Shown here in pieces: positions 33,073 through 46,599 of a DNA stretch of 64,000 nt. Both the position numbers and the translations under genes were made by a program. The stretch is from Batrachochytrium dendrobatidis JAM81 (Eukaryota > Chytridiomycota > Chytridiomycetes > Rhizophydiales): the NCBI RefSeq assembly GCF_000203795.2, contig NW_006281099.1, positions 2,421,774 to 2,485,773 on the forward strand. The letters are read 5' to 3'. The notes under the pieces are model-generated. The model worked only from the letters and a program-made list of their open reading frames with translations. It was not told the DNA's origin and searched no databases. The stretch's first letter is position 1. Each line of letters opens with the position of its first letter.

Positions 33073-36000
33073 CTATCCAAAGAATCCAAAACTGGGTATG
33101 ATTTCGTCAACTGGAACGTGCACCTTTTTTTGGATACGTTGTGCTTCTTCCGGCGACAGATGAAGAATTTGAGCAATAATAGGAACCAATGGCTTTAAAT
33201 TCATCAGCATACACAACAAAATATATGTGTTAGGATTAAAAACAGTTCAGCATGAGTTTGCTTTGTAGTTTATTTCAGTGCAGTTACCTCTTTTGTGTCC
33301 GATTCAATAAACGATAAAACAACATTTTTGAGATATTCGACATTTAGATCTTGACGCTTGTCCATTCGATCAATCCGTCTAAGCTCCTCCTTCAAAAACT
33401 AGCCAAGTGGTATAAAACATCTGTTTAAAATCAAACAAAATCAGATTTTGATGGTAAAAATTTAAAATTTACCTTTTCTTGATTGTGAAGTCGCTCAATC
33501 TCGGCTTCATTATCATTGAGCATATCTTGCAGCTGCTCCATTTTCAGCTGTGATTCCTTTTCCTTGTATGACGTAACACCGCCAAAACTGTTGGCCAAGC
33601 TTCCGCGATGCAAAGTCGGGAGTGTATCTACCAAATGGGATAATGAAGATGCTGATGATATGACATTTCCATGTGTCGATGATTCCAAATGAGAAGTTTG
33701 TCTTGTTGCATCTACAGATATCCGTGACATTGTATTCGATGACACACTATCCCGCGTATCAAACAAAGTTTGATTCACCAACTCGGAACGAGCTTGTGCA
33801 AGCTGTTCTCGAAGTATTTCGACTTCCTTGTGCAAACTCTACAGATATTTGTATTGGATTTAGCCTGACAGTACTTAACGTGGCTTTACTTGCATCAAAT
33901 AGCAAGCCATTTAAATCAAGCGTCTAGTAGAAATGCAAACTCACATTGCTTTGTGTCGTCAAATCAGCAAGAGCATTTGATTTGAGTGATTCTTTCAAAT
34001 CATCCAATTCTTTCTTGTGTTGCTCCTTTAGTGCATCTATTTTGGCAGCATTTTCCAAATGGATTGAATTGAGAGCTACAGTGGTCCAATAAACGTATAT
34101 TAGGTCGAGTCTCTACCATTTGTTTGATTTACTACCATAGTGTATCCACGTAATCTATGTCAAAATATTACCATTCTGGTGTAAGCTTTTTTCAAACTCT
34201 AGTTTTCGAGTAAGCGACTCAATTTCAACTCGCATCATTTGAATATCCGCATCGCTACGCTTTAACCGTTGAGTATTGGCGTCTGCTAAAGTGATTTGCT
34301 CTATGGCAGCTGTCAAGTCGCTTTCAAGAACAGCAGATCGACTTTGCAAGTGTCTCAATTGCTCCTCATAGTTGCTAAAATAAAAACCAATTCCATAAAT
34401 ACTTGACATGAGCATATAAAGCGTTCATCCAAAAATAAATTATCAGAGAGAATCATTGATTACGTCTTTTCTCGTGTCAACTGCGCACAAATGTCCTGCA
34501 GTTCCGTAAACCGCTTTTCTGTAGCACCGTTCCCTGATTTTTGGAGTGCATTAGCCGCTCTGACTTTATAACTTTGAAATTCCGATTGAACATTGGCACA
34601 TTCTGCCTTTGCCAATGTTAGCTGTTTCCGCAAGTCGTCAAGCTGTACTTGGCGTGCATCTCTATCGTCTTGTGATTCACTTCCAATGCGATCCATTGTT
34701 TCTTTAAACAGTCAAAAGTAAGTCACAAATCAGTAGAGTGGCAAATTAAAGTACCCTAATGAACAGTACAGAATCAAAAACATACTCTGTAAATGATCAA
34801 CACGATCTCTCAAAAATACTTCAGATGCTGTGCTTTTCTCTAGCTGCTCCTTAAGTTCAGTCACCTCAGTTTCCCGCTGCGCAATTGTTTTTTTACTCTC
34901 TGTCATACTCTTGTTTGCCGCAAGAAGCAGTCCTTTCATTTTGCGAATGCGATCATCGTATTCCTTTTGAAGCTTCTCATGTTCAGCTATTATGTCAAAA
35001 ATCAATCAAGCAAAGTTTAGATAATGACTTGATATAGGCTTATACAAAACAGCAGCATTCACCAGTTTTGATCTTTAATGACTCCTGAGTCGATACAATT
35101 TCTCGTTGACGGTTGGCAATTTGTACCCGAAAATCTTTAAGCTATTATTTTCAAAATTAGTCGAGATCAACTAATTAAATCAACACTACATCAAAATATA
35201 CCCAAAAAATAGACATACCTGCTCCTCTAGCATAAAGTTTCGTTCTTGAGCTGCGGATGACTTTAAAGCAAATGATTGACAAGAGATGACATAATTTAGT
35301 TGGAAACAAGGCCATTTTGTTCAGAATTACATCAAAATAAAAGTAACCGCTGCTTACAGTAGTTAGATCTGAGCCTTTAGATTTTTCTAAATTTGACAAC
35401 AGAATGGTTAGTTCGCCTATTTTTGCAATAAGAACTTCTTTTTCTTGCAAAGCCTGCTTGGCTTCAGTTTTAAAATATTCTAGATCCTTTTCAAGAGCAT
35501 CCGAATTAGCAGTTAATTTTGGCACCCAGTCCAATAAATCGGCTTGTGAAGCACTGGAAGAAACAGTCTTGCTCTGTCTTGACTGTTGCCCATTCAGCTC
35601 CAATTGAAGCTGCAATACTTGTGCTTTTTCCCGTGCCAATTCGTCCAAGAGTAATTTATGTGTTTCTGGAGTGCAAGATTCTTCCTGTATGCCAGACGAT
35701 TCAATAGAGTTTAATGATTCCTGATGGAATTTTCTTGATCGTGGAGATTGGATTTCAGAACTACGACGAGTTTGTTCCTGATGTTGTAGTTCATTTTGAG
35801 TTTCAGTAGATGCTTCCGCGTACCAAGAGCGACGGTTACGCAAAGCTTGATTAGCAGAGTTCATCAACAGCAACTGATCCTGACATTTCTCGATAGTTTC
35901 AGACGATGTTTTTGCAAAATATTCAATGATGGACTCGACAACTTTACGATGATTGTTTGGATCAAGCTTACAAGAGTGATCAAACTGCAAGTATTGATTC

Positions 36001-37274
36001 ACGAGTAACGTCAGTATGGCATTCAATTCTTTATATTCGTGCATAAGGTTGTCGACTGAAGCTGTATTATTTGACGAGACTATAGATGGAGATGGCGAAT
36101 CCTGTAGAGCCTCTGATGACGAAATAACTAATTTGGAGGGTTGAGGAGTGCAGATTTGAAAGGCATCTAGCTCTGCAGTGTGCTGTCGTGTCAATTGCTC
36201 CAACTTTTCTTTGGCAGTTTCTTTGCAGTTTTTCAAATCTGACTCGAGTGTTACCACACGCTGTTCAAGCAAGTCTTTTGATTCATTTGTTTTCTGTAAT
36301 TTCTCTTCCAACTCTGTGATTCTAATTTGCTCCTCATTTTGGGGAGCATTTAAACTGAGTGATTTTGAAGTTGTTCTAGCTGGTGATCCTATGGCAGAAT
36401 CAAAACTATTATTTGACTGTTCAATCTCTTTTTGTAATTGCTTGATCTTGAGTTTGGCATTGAACCGCACTTGCCCGAGTTCTTTTTCAAGAACCTGAAT
36501 CTTGGAGCGAAGAGCAGCAAAATCCTCTGGTGATTCACCCAATCGTTGTGAAGATCGTTCTGCCTTTATAGTCCTTACTTCTGATTTCAACTGTTCATTC
36601 TCTGCCTCGACCTAAAAATAACACACGGTTAAAATAGCAAATACAAGAGCAATGAATGTACTTGAGATGAAGCATATCATCAACATGGAATTGAGCCAGT
36701 AATGGAATCTACCTTTTTAAACTCCCGCATGCCATTTGCCAGTTTTTCTCTATACCTGTCAATCTGATTATAAAGTTGTTCGGTTGTTATACCAGCTACA
36801 GTAGTATCTGATGCAAACAAGGTTGAAATCAGTACAGATAGCAAATTCAGAGTTGGTACCAAGATAGATAAGCAATACTCACTAGACCCATCATGAGAAC
36901 GTTGAGAATTAGATCTAGAATATAAACAGGAGTTAAATAGAATTATTGCAGATGGCCAACGACACATGCGACATGGACAAGAGAACAGGATTATACGAGA
37001 ACATCAATCCAGCATACCCAATAGGAGAAGCTGTTTTGGAACCATCGACAGCGCCTAGCACATGTGATGCAGTTTTGTCTGACAGCAACCCAGAAGACAA
37101 TCCAGTTTTAGCAGCAACACTCTGCAGTAATAACGCAGAGTTGGCAATTGCATCTTCAGCATGACTCCACAGGTTTTGTTCCTGTAATGGCGATGTAAGA
37201 GCAGCAGAAGAGTCTTTCAATGAATGGTCCGAGTTAACAGACTCAAGTTTATCTTTATAAGATGGTTGATCCAT
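33073..37274 (-). CDS. GRIP-domain golgin (long coiled-coil protein)
   Basis: A many-exon minus-strand gene from an ATG at about 37274 to the TAG at 33073-33075, with around ten short introns and about 1000 residues or more. The N-terminus is Ser-rich (TSPLQEQNLWSHAEDAIANS). Nearly everything after it is coiled coil with heptad patterns, e.g. LRSKIQVLEKELGQVRFNAK and VVTLESDLKNCKETAKEKLE. The final two exons form a GRIP domain: QDLNVEYLKNVVLSFIESD, then EPLVPIIAQILHLSPEEAQR. The Tyr in VEYLKN is the residue that contacts Arl1-GTP in known GRIP proteins. Golgins of this type (yeast Imh1, golgin-245) are recruited to the trans-Golgi by Arl1 and tether endosome-derived vesicles. Start choice is uncertain because the frame is open a little upstream without an ATG. 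The gene is divergent from the RAD51C gene. Confidence 0.85.
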
Positions 37275-37484
37275 GAAAGCCAATAATTTGGGTGAATTCA
37301 AGTAATGGCGAGATAAATCCTGTCTGTTCTCGATTGAATAACTGTTATTTGATAAAGTTCACTTGAAGAATTCATATGTTTTGTATTCAGAAATAAGCTT
37401 TTGTATAGTCAAGACATTGGATTCCAACAATCATTTTTAATTATTAAAATCATTTCAGTTTCTTCTCGTTTGTCAATTAGTTGA

Positions 37485-38844
37485 ATGCAATCTACAAGAA
37501 AAGGATCGAGTGTGTAATAAACTGCATAGTAGAATATATTGTAACAAACTCTGATTTGCTAATACAAACCATCAGTCAAAACAGTAGTGTCTGCATTGGA
37601 GGCTCTGGAGAGAGAACAGCAGTCGTTTGGTGTTGCTACCTTTTGTCGTCGGATCGATGAAATGTTTTATGGTGGAGTTGGATTTCCTACTGCAAAGGTC
37701 ACTGAAGTCTGTGGTATGGCTGGCATTGGAAAGACTCAGTTATGGTAATAGTCAGAGTTGATCACTCCAATCTCATACTGCTTCAAAATAGATTTCATCC
37801 TCATCACTATCTGTGTATTCAAATGGATTCATTTCATATTATTCTTAGCATGCAACTATGTGCAAACGTTCAAATACCTCGGATCCTTGGTGGGCTAGGT
37901 GGATCTGCTCTTTATATCGATACCGAAGGCAGCTTCTCCGCTGCTCGATTTCAGGACATTGCTCGAGCTACTGTTGATTTCTGCAACACTTCAATCGATG
38001 GTATGTTCATGATCAAAAACAATTCATGAGTGTTTGATCTTAAACTTTATTCCTGTTGGTCTCTATGTTGTGCATTTTATTAGATCGATCGTCATGGATG
38101 GATCTGCCTCAAGTATTAGATAGTGTAAACATTCTAAGAGTATTTTCACAGCAGGAACAAGTAGATATCATCAACAATTTGGAATCATACATCCATACAC
38201 ATCCTGGACTTAAGTTGATTGTGATTGATAGCATTGCTCTGCATTTTAGACATGCTTATCGAGATCTGGCGTTGCGGTCACGGATATTAACTGGAATGGC
38301 CCAGACGCTTCGACAAGTGGCCGAGACGTTTGATATTGCAGTAGGAATTTAATGATATCGTGGTTTGCCTTGAACGGTTTAAATCAAATTCCAATATCAA
38401 CTCATTTGGTTATGCAATTACCATGTTTTGAATTTGACAGATTGTTGTTACAAACCAAATGACTACCCGAATTATTGGAAAAGGAACAGATGGAGAGTCT
38501 GCATTAATGGTTCCAGCACTCGGTAAAGTTGAATCTTGGTATTTCACAACAACAGTTTTATGCATTGAGTGTATATTTAACTAATTTAATGTACTGCCAT
38601 GTTTAGGCGAGTCTTGGGCACATGCATGCACAAACAGACTGATTCTACTCTGGCACAAGTCACGACGACATGCATGGCTATGCAAATCTCCTAACGCCGA
38701 AAATGCTATTGTTCCATTTGCAATATCTGTAAGATCCATGTGTAAAGTGCTGAATGTAATTAACAAGACACATTTTAAATTGAACGTTTTTATTAAACTG
38801 TTTTTCAACACAAGATTGGTGGAATTCGGGACTTGCAGATTTAA
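37485..38844 (+). CDS. RAD51C-type RecA/Rad51 paralogue
   Basis: Proposed exons: 37485-37509 (MQSTRKGS, phase 1), 37576-37744, about 37850-38000, about 38085-38341, then three more, ending at the TAA at 38842-38844. Core motifs: [20 protein letters not shown] (Walker A GMAGIGKT, with KTQLCMQL running across a splice junction), [34 protein letters not shown] (Walker B), [27 protein letters not shown] and [17 protein letters not shown]. The spacing and the ESWAHA and NQMTT signatures match RAD51C rather than RAD51/DMC1. RAD51C acts in homologous recombination with other paralogues. The N-terminal helix-hairpin domain seems absent and the C-terminus is short (IGGIRDLQI), so the protein is about 300 residues. 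A missing 5' exon is possible. Few ascomycete yeasts keep this gene. Confidence 0.85.
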
Positions 38845-38972
38845 TATACCATGCTACAGGCACATTCGGTGATCGAGTCTTTATCGTAAATATCCCTGGA
38901 ACAAATCTAAAAGTGTAACACATCATTGATGCAGTCTACAGCTCTATTTACTAATTTTTTACTCAACGAATC

Positions 38973-40612
38973 CTATTTTTTTCGTTTTGGCGGTCCATGC
39001 TTGAGGTTGACGCATATACCTGTATGTCGCTCCCATGACGCCTCGGCAAACTTTCGACCACAAGATGGACATGGCTTACCTGTATTGACTGCTGGAGCTG
39101 TAGGAGGAAGATCCTTTGCTTTCCCACCTTTAGCCAAAAACTTTGATACCATTCGTGCTTCAATCAATGATTGTCTAAATTGTTCTATAGGTATTGCCCA
39201 ATAAATAAGCATTCAACATATCAGTTTTCACATAATGTTTTGGGTAGATGCTTCAAATATCAAGCATTGATATTCCAATATTCAATGTTATGGAAATCGA
39301 TATAAATACTGCAGTTGGAAACCAACATACCATGCTTGACTCTCCAGTTTGAAGTGTTATCCGATTGACTTGTTTCGTCCATGGCAAAAGCACCTTTTGC
39401 AATACCCAACACATTCTTTTTCACGGATTTTTGTTTCAAAAACACTTCAGCCTCTGTACCTCGAGTTCGCATTACTGTAGGATCAAACACTTTTCGTCGA
39501 ATTTGCCCTTGCGATAGTTTCTTGCATGACTCCATATGTTTATCTATTCGATCTGATGTAAACGATCGCGTACAATGCACGCATTGTTGTGTTGGACCAA
39601 TCTCCATATATTCAGGAAATGTAGCCTGTTCCGTGTCATGTTTCATAGGCTGAATGTGACGGTCTTTACCAACAAGAGGTTCATTTGACACGATTGAACC
39701 CAATTGAATGGGCTGAATCACCGAATTCGTAAACTTGTAGTGAGCAGATGGGGCAGATTTGAATGAGTGCTGATGCATGGTATGCTTTTCTACTGATTGC
39801 TTCAACGACTTTTGTTGTTGTGGTCGAGTTGGTATTGGATTGTTTTGACAGACTTCGTGGTCAACGTCGCGTCTGTCGTGATTCAGTCGAATTCGACTTT
39901 GAGGTTCACAAGTGGATGAATTCAATGGAGTAGTTGTAACTGGAACCTTTGAGCTGTAGGGTCTTTGAATTTGATGTTGCTGTTTTATCAGTGCTGGAAG
40001 TCGAGGTGGTGTGGCTTTAGAGGGTTGCTTGTGAGGAATATCTCCCATTGATGATTGTGTATTCACATTTTCTCGACTAGAGCCATAGGTGTATGCATTC
40101 CTTTCAAAACATGTTGATGGGTTGGTAGTTTCTAAAGCAGATGTGTTGCTTGCATTGACTTGTGATGTGTTGCGACCACGACGCTGCGTGATTGTAGCAT
40201 ACCCCTGTTGTCCAGACACCTGATCTGGTTGTTGCAAATTTGATTGAAATACCGGATGTAAATAAATCTGTTGTTTCTGTTTCTCTTGTAAGCGATACAA
40301 TGTCTGGTGTTGATTGGGCTTAGTAGACTGCATGTCATGGATGCGTTGCTGCAACCGCTGGATATACTGTTCACGCGAGTCTACAGGTCGAGGCAACAAG
40401 GATGGTACGAAGCTCATTAGAGGACGTGCAGGTTTGCCCATATGCTTTGTTTGAGTTTCATTCAAAACACTTTCAGGAATTCGAGACGGTATCACGGTTG
40501 CATACATGTCTAGGTGTTCAATACTAGCACAAGGTAGACTGCCTGCTTTGATTTTGTTGTTAAGTCTATAAAGAATGTCTTGCTTTTGGGTTTGAATACA
40601 TTGGGGTTCCAT
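38973..40612 (-). CDS. ZC2HC1-like C2HC zinc-finger protein
   Basis: Two exons, 40612..39331 and 39184..38973, in phase, 497 residues. The first 330 residues are Gln/Ser/Pro-rich, low-complexity and probably disordered. Then comes one zf-C2HC finger, CVHCTRSFTSDRIDKHMESC, followed by KVFDPT. The second finger is on exon 2: CPSCGRKFAEASWERHTGIC, with a basic end (KHGPPKRKK). Two fingers with C-x2-C ... H-x3-4-C spacing and the KRKVFD link are the ZC2HC1 arrangement. That family is found largely in eukaryotes with flagella, and some members are flagellar or basal-body proteins. This fits a zoosporic fungus, but the role is inferred. It is convergent with RAD51C, with a 128-bp gap. Confidence 0.8.
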
Positions 40613-40755
40613 ATATATATCCCGTTAAACTAACAAAAGAAATAGTCGCGGACTATAGGAAACACAAATGTAAAGCTTCATCCAAACATCAACCATTGAA
40701 ATAACGCGTCTTGCATTATTGATTTGGCTGTTGTTCTCGGCAGTTGCTTTATTCG

Positions 40756-42269
40756 TTATTCTGAAGCATACAATAGGGTTTGAATCTCCTTAGACAAAGC
40801 GATCATTGTATCATGATGTACTGGAATACTAGTTTCTAGACTATATTGTTCAAATAAAAACATGCAATCAAAAAAGTTTGTATCAATATCTGGTATTTAC
40901 ATTTCCATGCAGTGGTTGATCTCAGTGGTCGATTCCAGTCAGCTTACCCTTGTATATACACAGTCGAAACAGGAGACATGATTCGAGCAGCATCTATGCA
41001 TCAGTAGAGTTAGTCATAGTTGCTAGTAGTGTTATGGTATGGACCAACCTACTTAAAATAGCCGCTCCTTTCCAGTGTTCAATAGTATCTAGTTTTGGAA
41101 ACTCTCTGCGAAATTCCAATGACAGATTTTGACATGCTTTCTTAACCAGGCCAAGAACAGTGCCTTCAAGAATTGTACCTTTAGGTGCTGAGAGCAAAAC
41201 AGGATGTCCACACTTGTCCATCAGCAAAACAACAAGATTGGTGGTTGTTCCTTCATAGATATTCCCAGATTCGTCAATCAAAATACTCTCATGATACCCT
41301 TGTGGTTGCAGAGCTTCAATATACTTGCGATCTCTAAATACATTTTGAAATATCCAACTTTCAAGTCAAAAAAGACGCAAAATATGTTTCAATGGCATCG
41401 GTATGTTATAGTGAATTTAGAAACTTGAACCTACGTGATCCATGATGTGATTTTTGCACGGGGATTGATTCTTGGAGCTCCAAACATTGCTACTTTACAT
41501 GGTAGAGTGAGATCTGGTGGATTCAAGGCATCACAGTGAACCCCAATCAACAGTTTCTATCCACAAGAGTCCAACAAAACAAATTGTAGTGGAAAGCAGG
41601 TTTAAAACATCAATTTAGCAATTTGTCGATAATGGATTTAAAAACAGTTTAAACTCAAAGAATGCTCGTTGGCTCTACACACCTGATCTTGAGATAGCGC
41701 AACAATAACAGCTATTTTTGCCTCACCTACAGGCTGTTGTTTGAAATAATCTTCCATTGTTTTTTTAATAGGAACCATGACAAGGGATCTCAGCCAATTT
41801 GGAGTTCGAGCAGGAAACATAGTTTCAGTGATTGAACTGGATTCCTCTGATTCTGCATCCGAGACACCAAATTGAATGAGTGATGCAGACTGTGCCAGTC
41901 GTACAATATGTTCTGTGAGTAAAAGAATACGATTGCGATTGGCAGTTGTCATGAGAGTGTATGCACCTGAAATAGAAAGTTGAGATTAGCACTGAAGCCG
42001 TTTATAGTTTGATTGTTGATGCTTGCCTGTTGAATAGTCCAGTAAAAACTGACGCATTCCAAGTTTGTAATCCATTGACTTGACAATGGGTTCAGCATCA
42101 TTGGGTATAAATGTGAGTAGAGCAGCAGTGGCAACTAGTATAATTCATATGCAAGTGGATAGTGTTGGATTAACAGAATTCAAAGACGAGCAGACGAATC
42201 GATTATCAATTCATGTGCAGAATAAGAGTCATATTGAATATAAATATTACTATTAGGAATGGCCGACAT
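40756..42269 (-). CDS. Class IV PLP-dependent aminotransferase, plant/eukaryote-type
   Basis: Exons are assembled from the ATG at 42269 to the TAA at 40756-40758 with about seven introns. Phases match at each joint I checked (for example the final GG|T CTA junction giving YIQGLETSIPVHHD). Motifs: MDYKLGMRQFLLDYSTG, then AYTLMTTANRNRILLLTEHI, then PRINPRAKITSWI (the Lys is the likely PLP-binding residue), YIEALQPQGYHESILIDESG, YEGTTTNLVVLL, ILEGTVLGLV, EHWKGAAIL and NAARIMSPVSTVYIQG. The fold type IV family includes branched-chain and D-amino-acid aminotransferases and aminodeoxychorismate lyase. The EGTTTN and W-x-GA signatures resemble plant D-amino-acid-aminotransferase-like proteins. The substrate is unknown. 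The first exon has an unusual GTCTTT donor. It is divergent from TIM17 (154 bp between starts). Confidence 0.8.
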
Positions 42270-42423
42270 GATTGATGGCAAACTGGATTGAATAATTTGA
42301 TCGTTTATTTTTCAAGGTTTTTTTATTCGATAATTCTGAACCTGACAATCAACAAGCGACTATTGCACTTGGCTTCAGCCTTGATTCTATATAAATCTAG
42401 TTTAAAGTAGGCCAATTCATAGT

Positions 42424-43050
42424 ATGAGAGAAGGTGATCATTCAGCAGACCACACAAGAGATCCTTGTCCTTACAATATTGTCAGCGATGTTGGTATTGG
42501 ATTCTCGATGGGAGCCATTGGTGGTACGTTCTGGCATGGGTTTAAAGGGTACAGAAACTCACCTCAAGGAGAGCGATGGGTAGGAGCCATCAGTTCTATC
42601 AAGGCACGAGCACCCATTGCAGGAGGCAACTTTGCGGTATGGTCAGGTTTGTTCAACACATTTGATTGCATTTTGGCCGATGTGCGAGCCAAAGAAGACG
42701 GATGGAATCCAATCATTGCAGGAGCAGCTACAGGAGCAGTTCTTGCAGTACGATCAGGTCCACGAGGAATGGCTCTGTCTGCCACTGTGGGAGCAGTGAT
42801 TCTTGCAGTCATGGAAGGTGCCAATGTGATGATCAGCAAGATGAGCAGTAGTAGTTTTGATCCTCAACCTCTTCCACCAAGCATGAATCTAGCCAAGAGT
42901 CAACCAGCATTGCCAACGGAAACACCCGAAACACCTGATTCATCCTTTGTAGCTGATCCCAAGCCAGATCCATCGGATCAAACGAGTCAAGCACGACAGT
43001 CTGCACCATTTCAAACTGGACTTTTTAAAGGACGATTTGGGATTGCATAA
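42424..43050 (+). CDS. TIM17: Mitochondrial import inner-membrane translocase subunit TIM17
   Basis: Single exon, 208 residues. It begins MREGDHSADHTRDPCPYNIV, then GIGFSMGAIGGTFWHGFKGY, GNFAVWSGLFNTFDC, GAATGAVLAVRSGPRGMALS and GAVILAVMEGANVMI: four hydrophobic segments with the Tim17 glycine patterns. The N-terminal D-x-x-x-D/R-x-PCPYRI-like segment is diagnostic of Tim17 over Tim23/Tim22. The N-terminal acidic residues gate the TIM23 channel in yeast. The C-terminal 60 residues are a disordered Pro/Ser tail. TIM17 is the central subunit of the presequence translocase. The gene shares a short divergent promoter with the aminotransferase. Confidence 0.95.
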   Translation: MREGDHSADHTRDPCPYNIVSDVGIGFSMGAIGGTFWHGFKGYRNSPQGERWVGAISSIKARAPIAGGNFAVWSGLFNTFDCILADVRAKEDGWNPIIAGAATGAVLAVRSGPRGMALSATVGAVILAVMEGANVMISKMSSSSFDPQPLPPSMNLAKSQPALPTETPETPDSSFVADPKPDPSDQTSQARQSAPFQTGLFKGRFGIA

Positions 43051-43229
43051 ACAAATAATATTTTATCTTTTAAAGTGATTGTATTTGAATGAAATTAGAT
43101 GAAATGAGAATGAAATGAGAATGAGAATCAAGCCATAAATTCATACAGTTTTTCATATTAAAAATTGTCAAGATTGCACTTTCTTGAGATTGTTTCGATT
43201 TGATTATTGCTGTTTTACGTGAATAAACA

Positions 43230-46102
<2,873 letters not shown>

Positions 46103-46320
46103 GTGACATAACAAGTTGTTTTTGATATCTAATATGGAGTTGAGCACGTTTGACTCTTGTTTCTAGCCATCATACGTTTATTTCTGGAACAAACCTGCCA
46201 GTTGCTTTTGCAGTTTGACCAACTTGATTTAAAGTAAAATGAATACTATCTACCTTTTGGTATTGAAACTCGTCATTTATTTTTAATACTGACAAACAGT
46301 GATGTCAAGACTGTTGATAA

Positions 46321-46575
46321 TAGCCGTATTCACGTCAAATCAATCATCAAGAACTTGACGAGTGTTAAAAACAACTCGACTCGATATCTGGATGAATCTG
46401 ATATTCCTACAATATATGCCGATTGAAAAAGAGAATGGTTGGATTGTATTAGATGGTAAACGGTGTGGTGTATTAAAGTCAATGTCTAGTAAAAAGACAA
46501 TCAATAGACTATTGTTTCCGAGACAATCACCGAAACCCAAATACAAAAATGTCGTGTTTTACGTGAATAGGCTTG
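46321..46575 (+). mobile_element. MITE, copy 6, short (255 bp)
   Basis: The left end is TAGCCGTATTCACGTCAAAT and the right end GTTTTACGTGAATAGGCTTG. TA follows the right end; the left flank is not a clean TA. The interior has the CTATTGTTTCCGAGACAATC hallmark region, but the middle is shorter than in copies 2, 3 and 5, so it looks like an internally deleted derivative. It lies between the convergent SEC23 and PWP2 genes, 25 bp from the PWP2 stop. Confidence 0.65.
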
Positions 46576-46599
46576 TAAAAGTATAATATATTTTTTATT

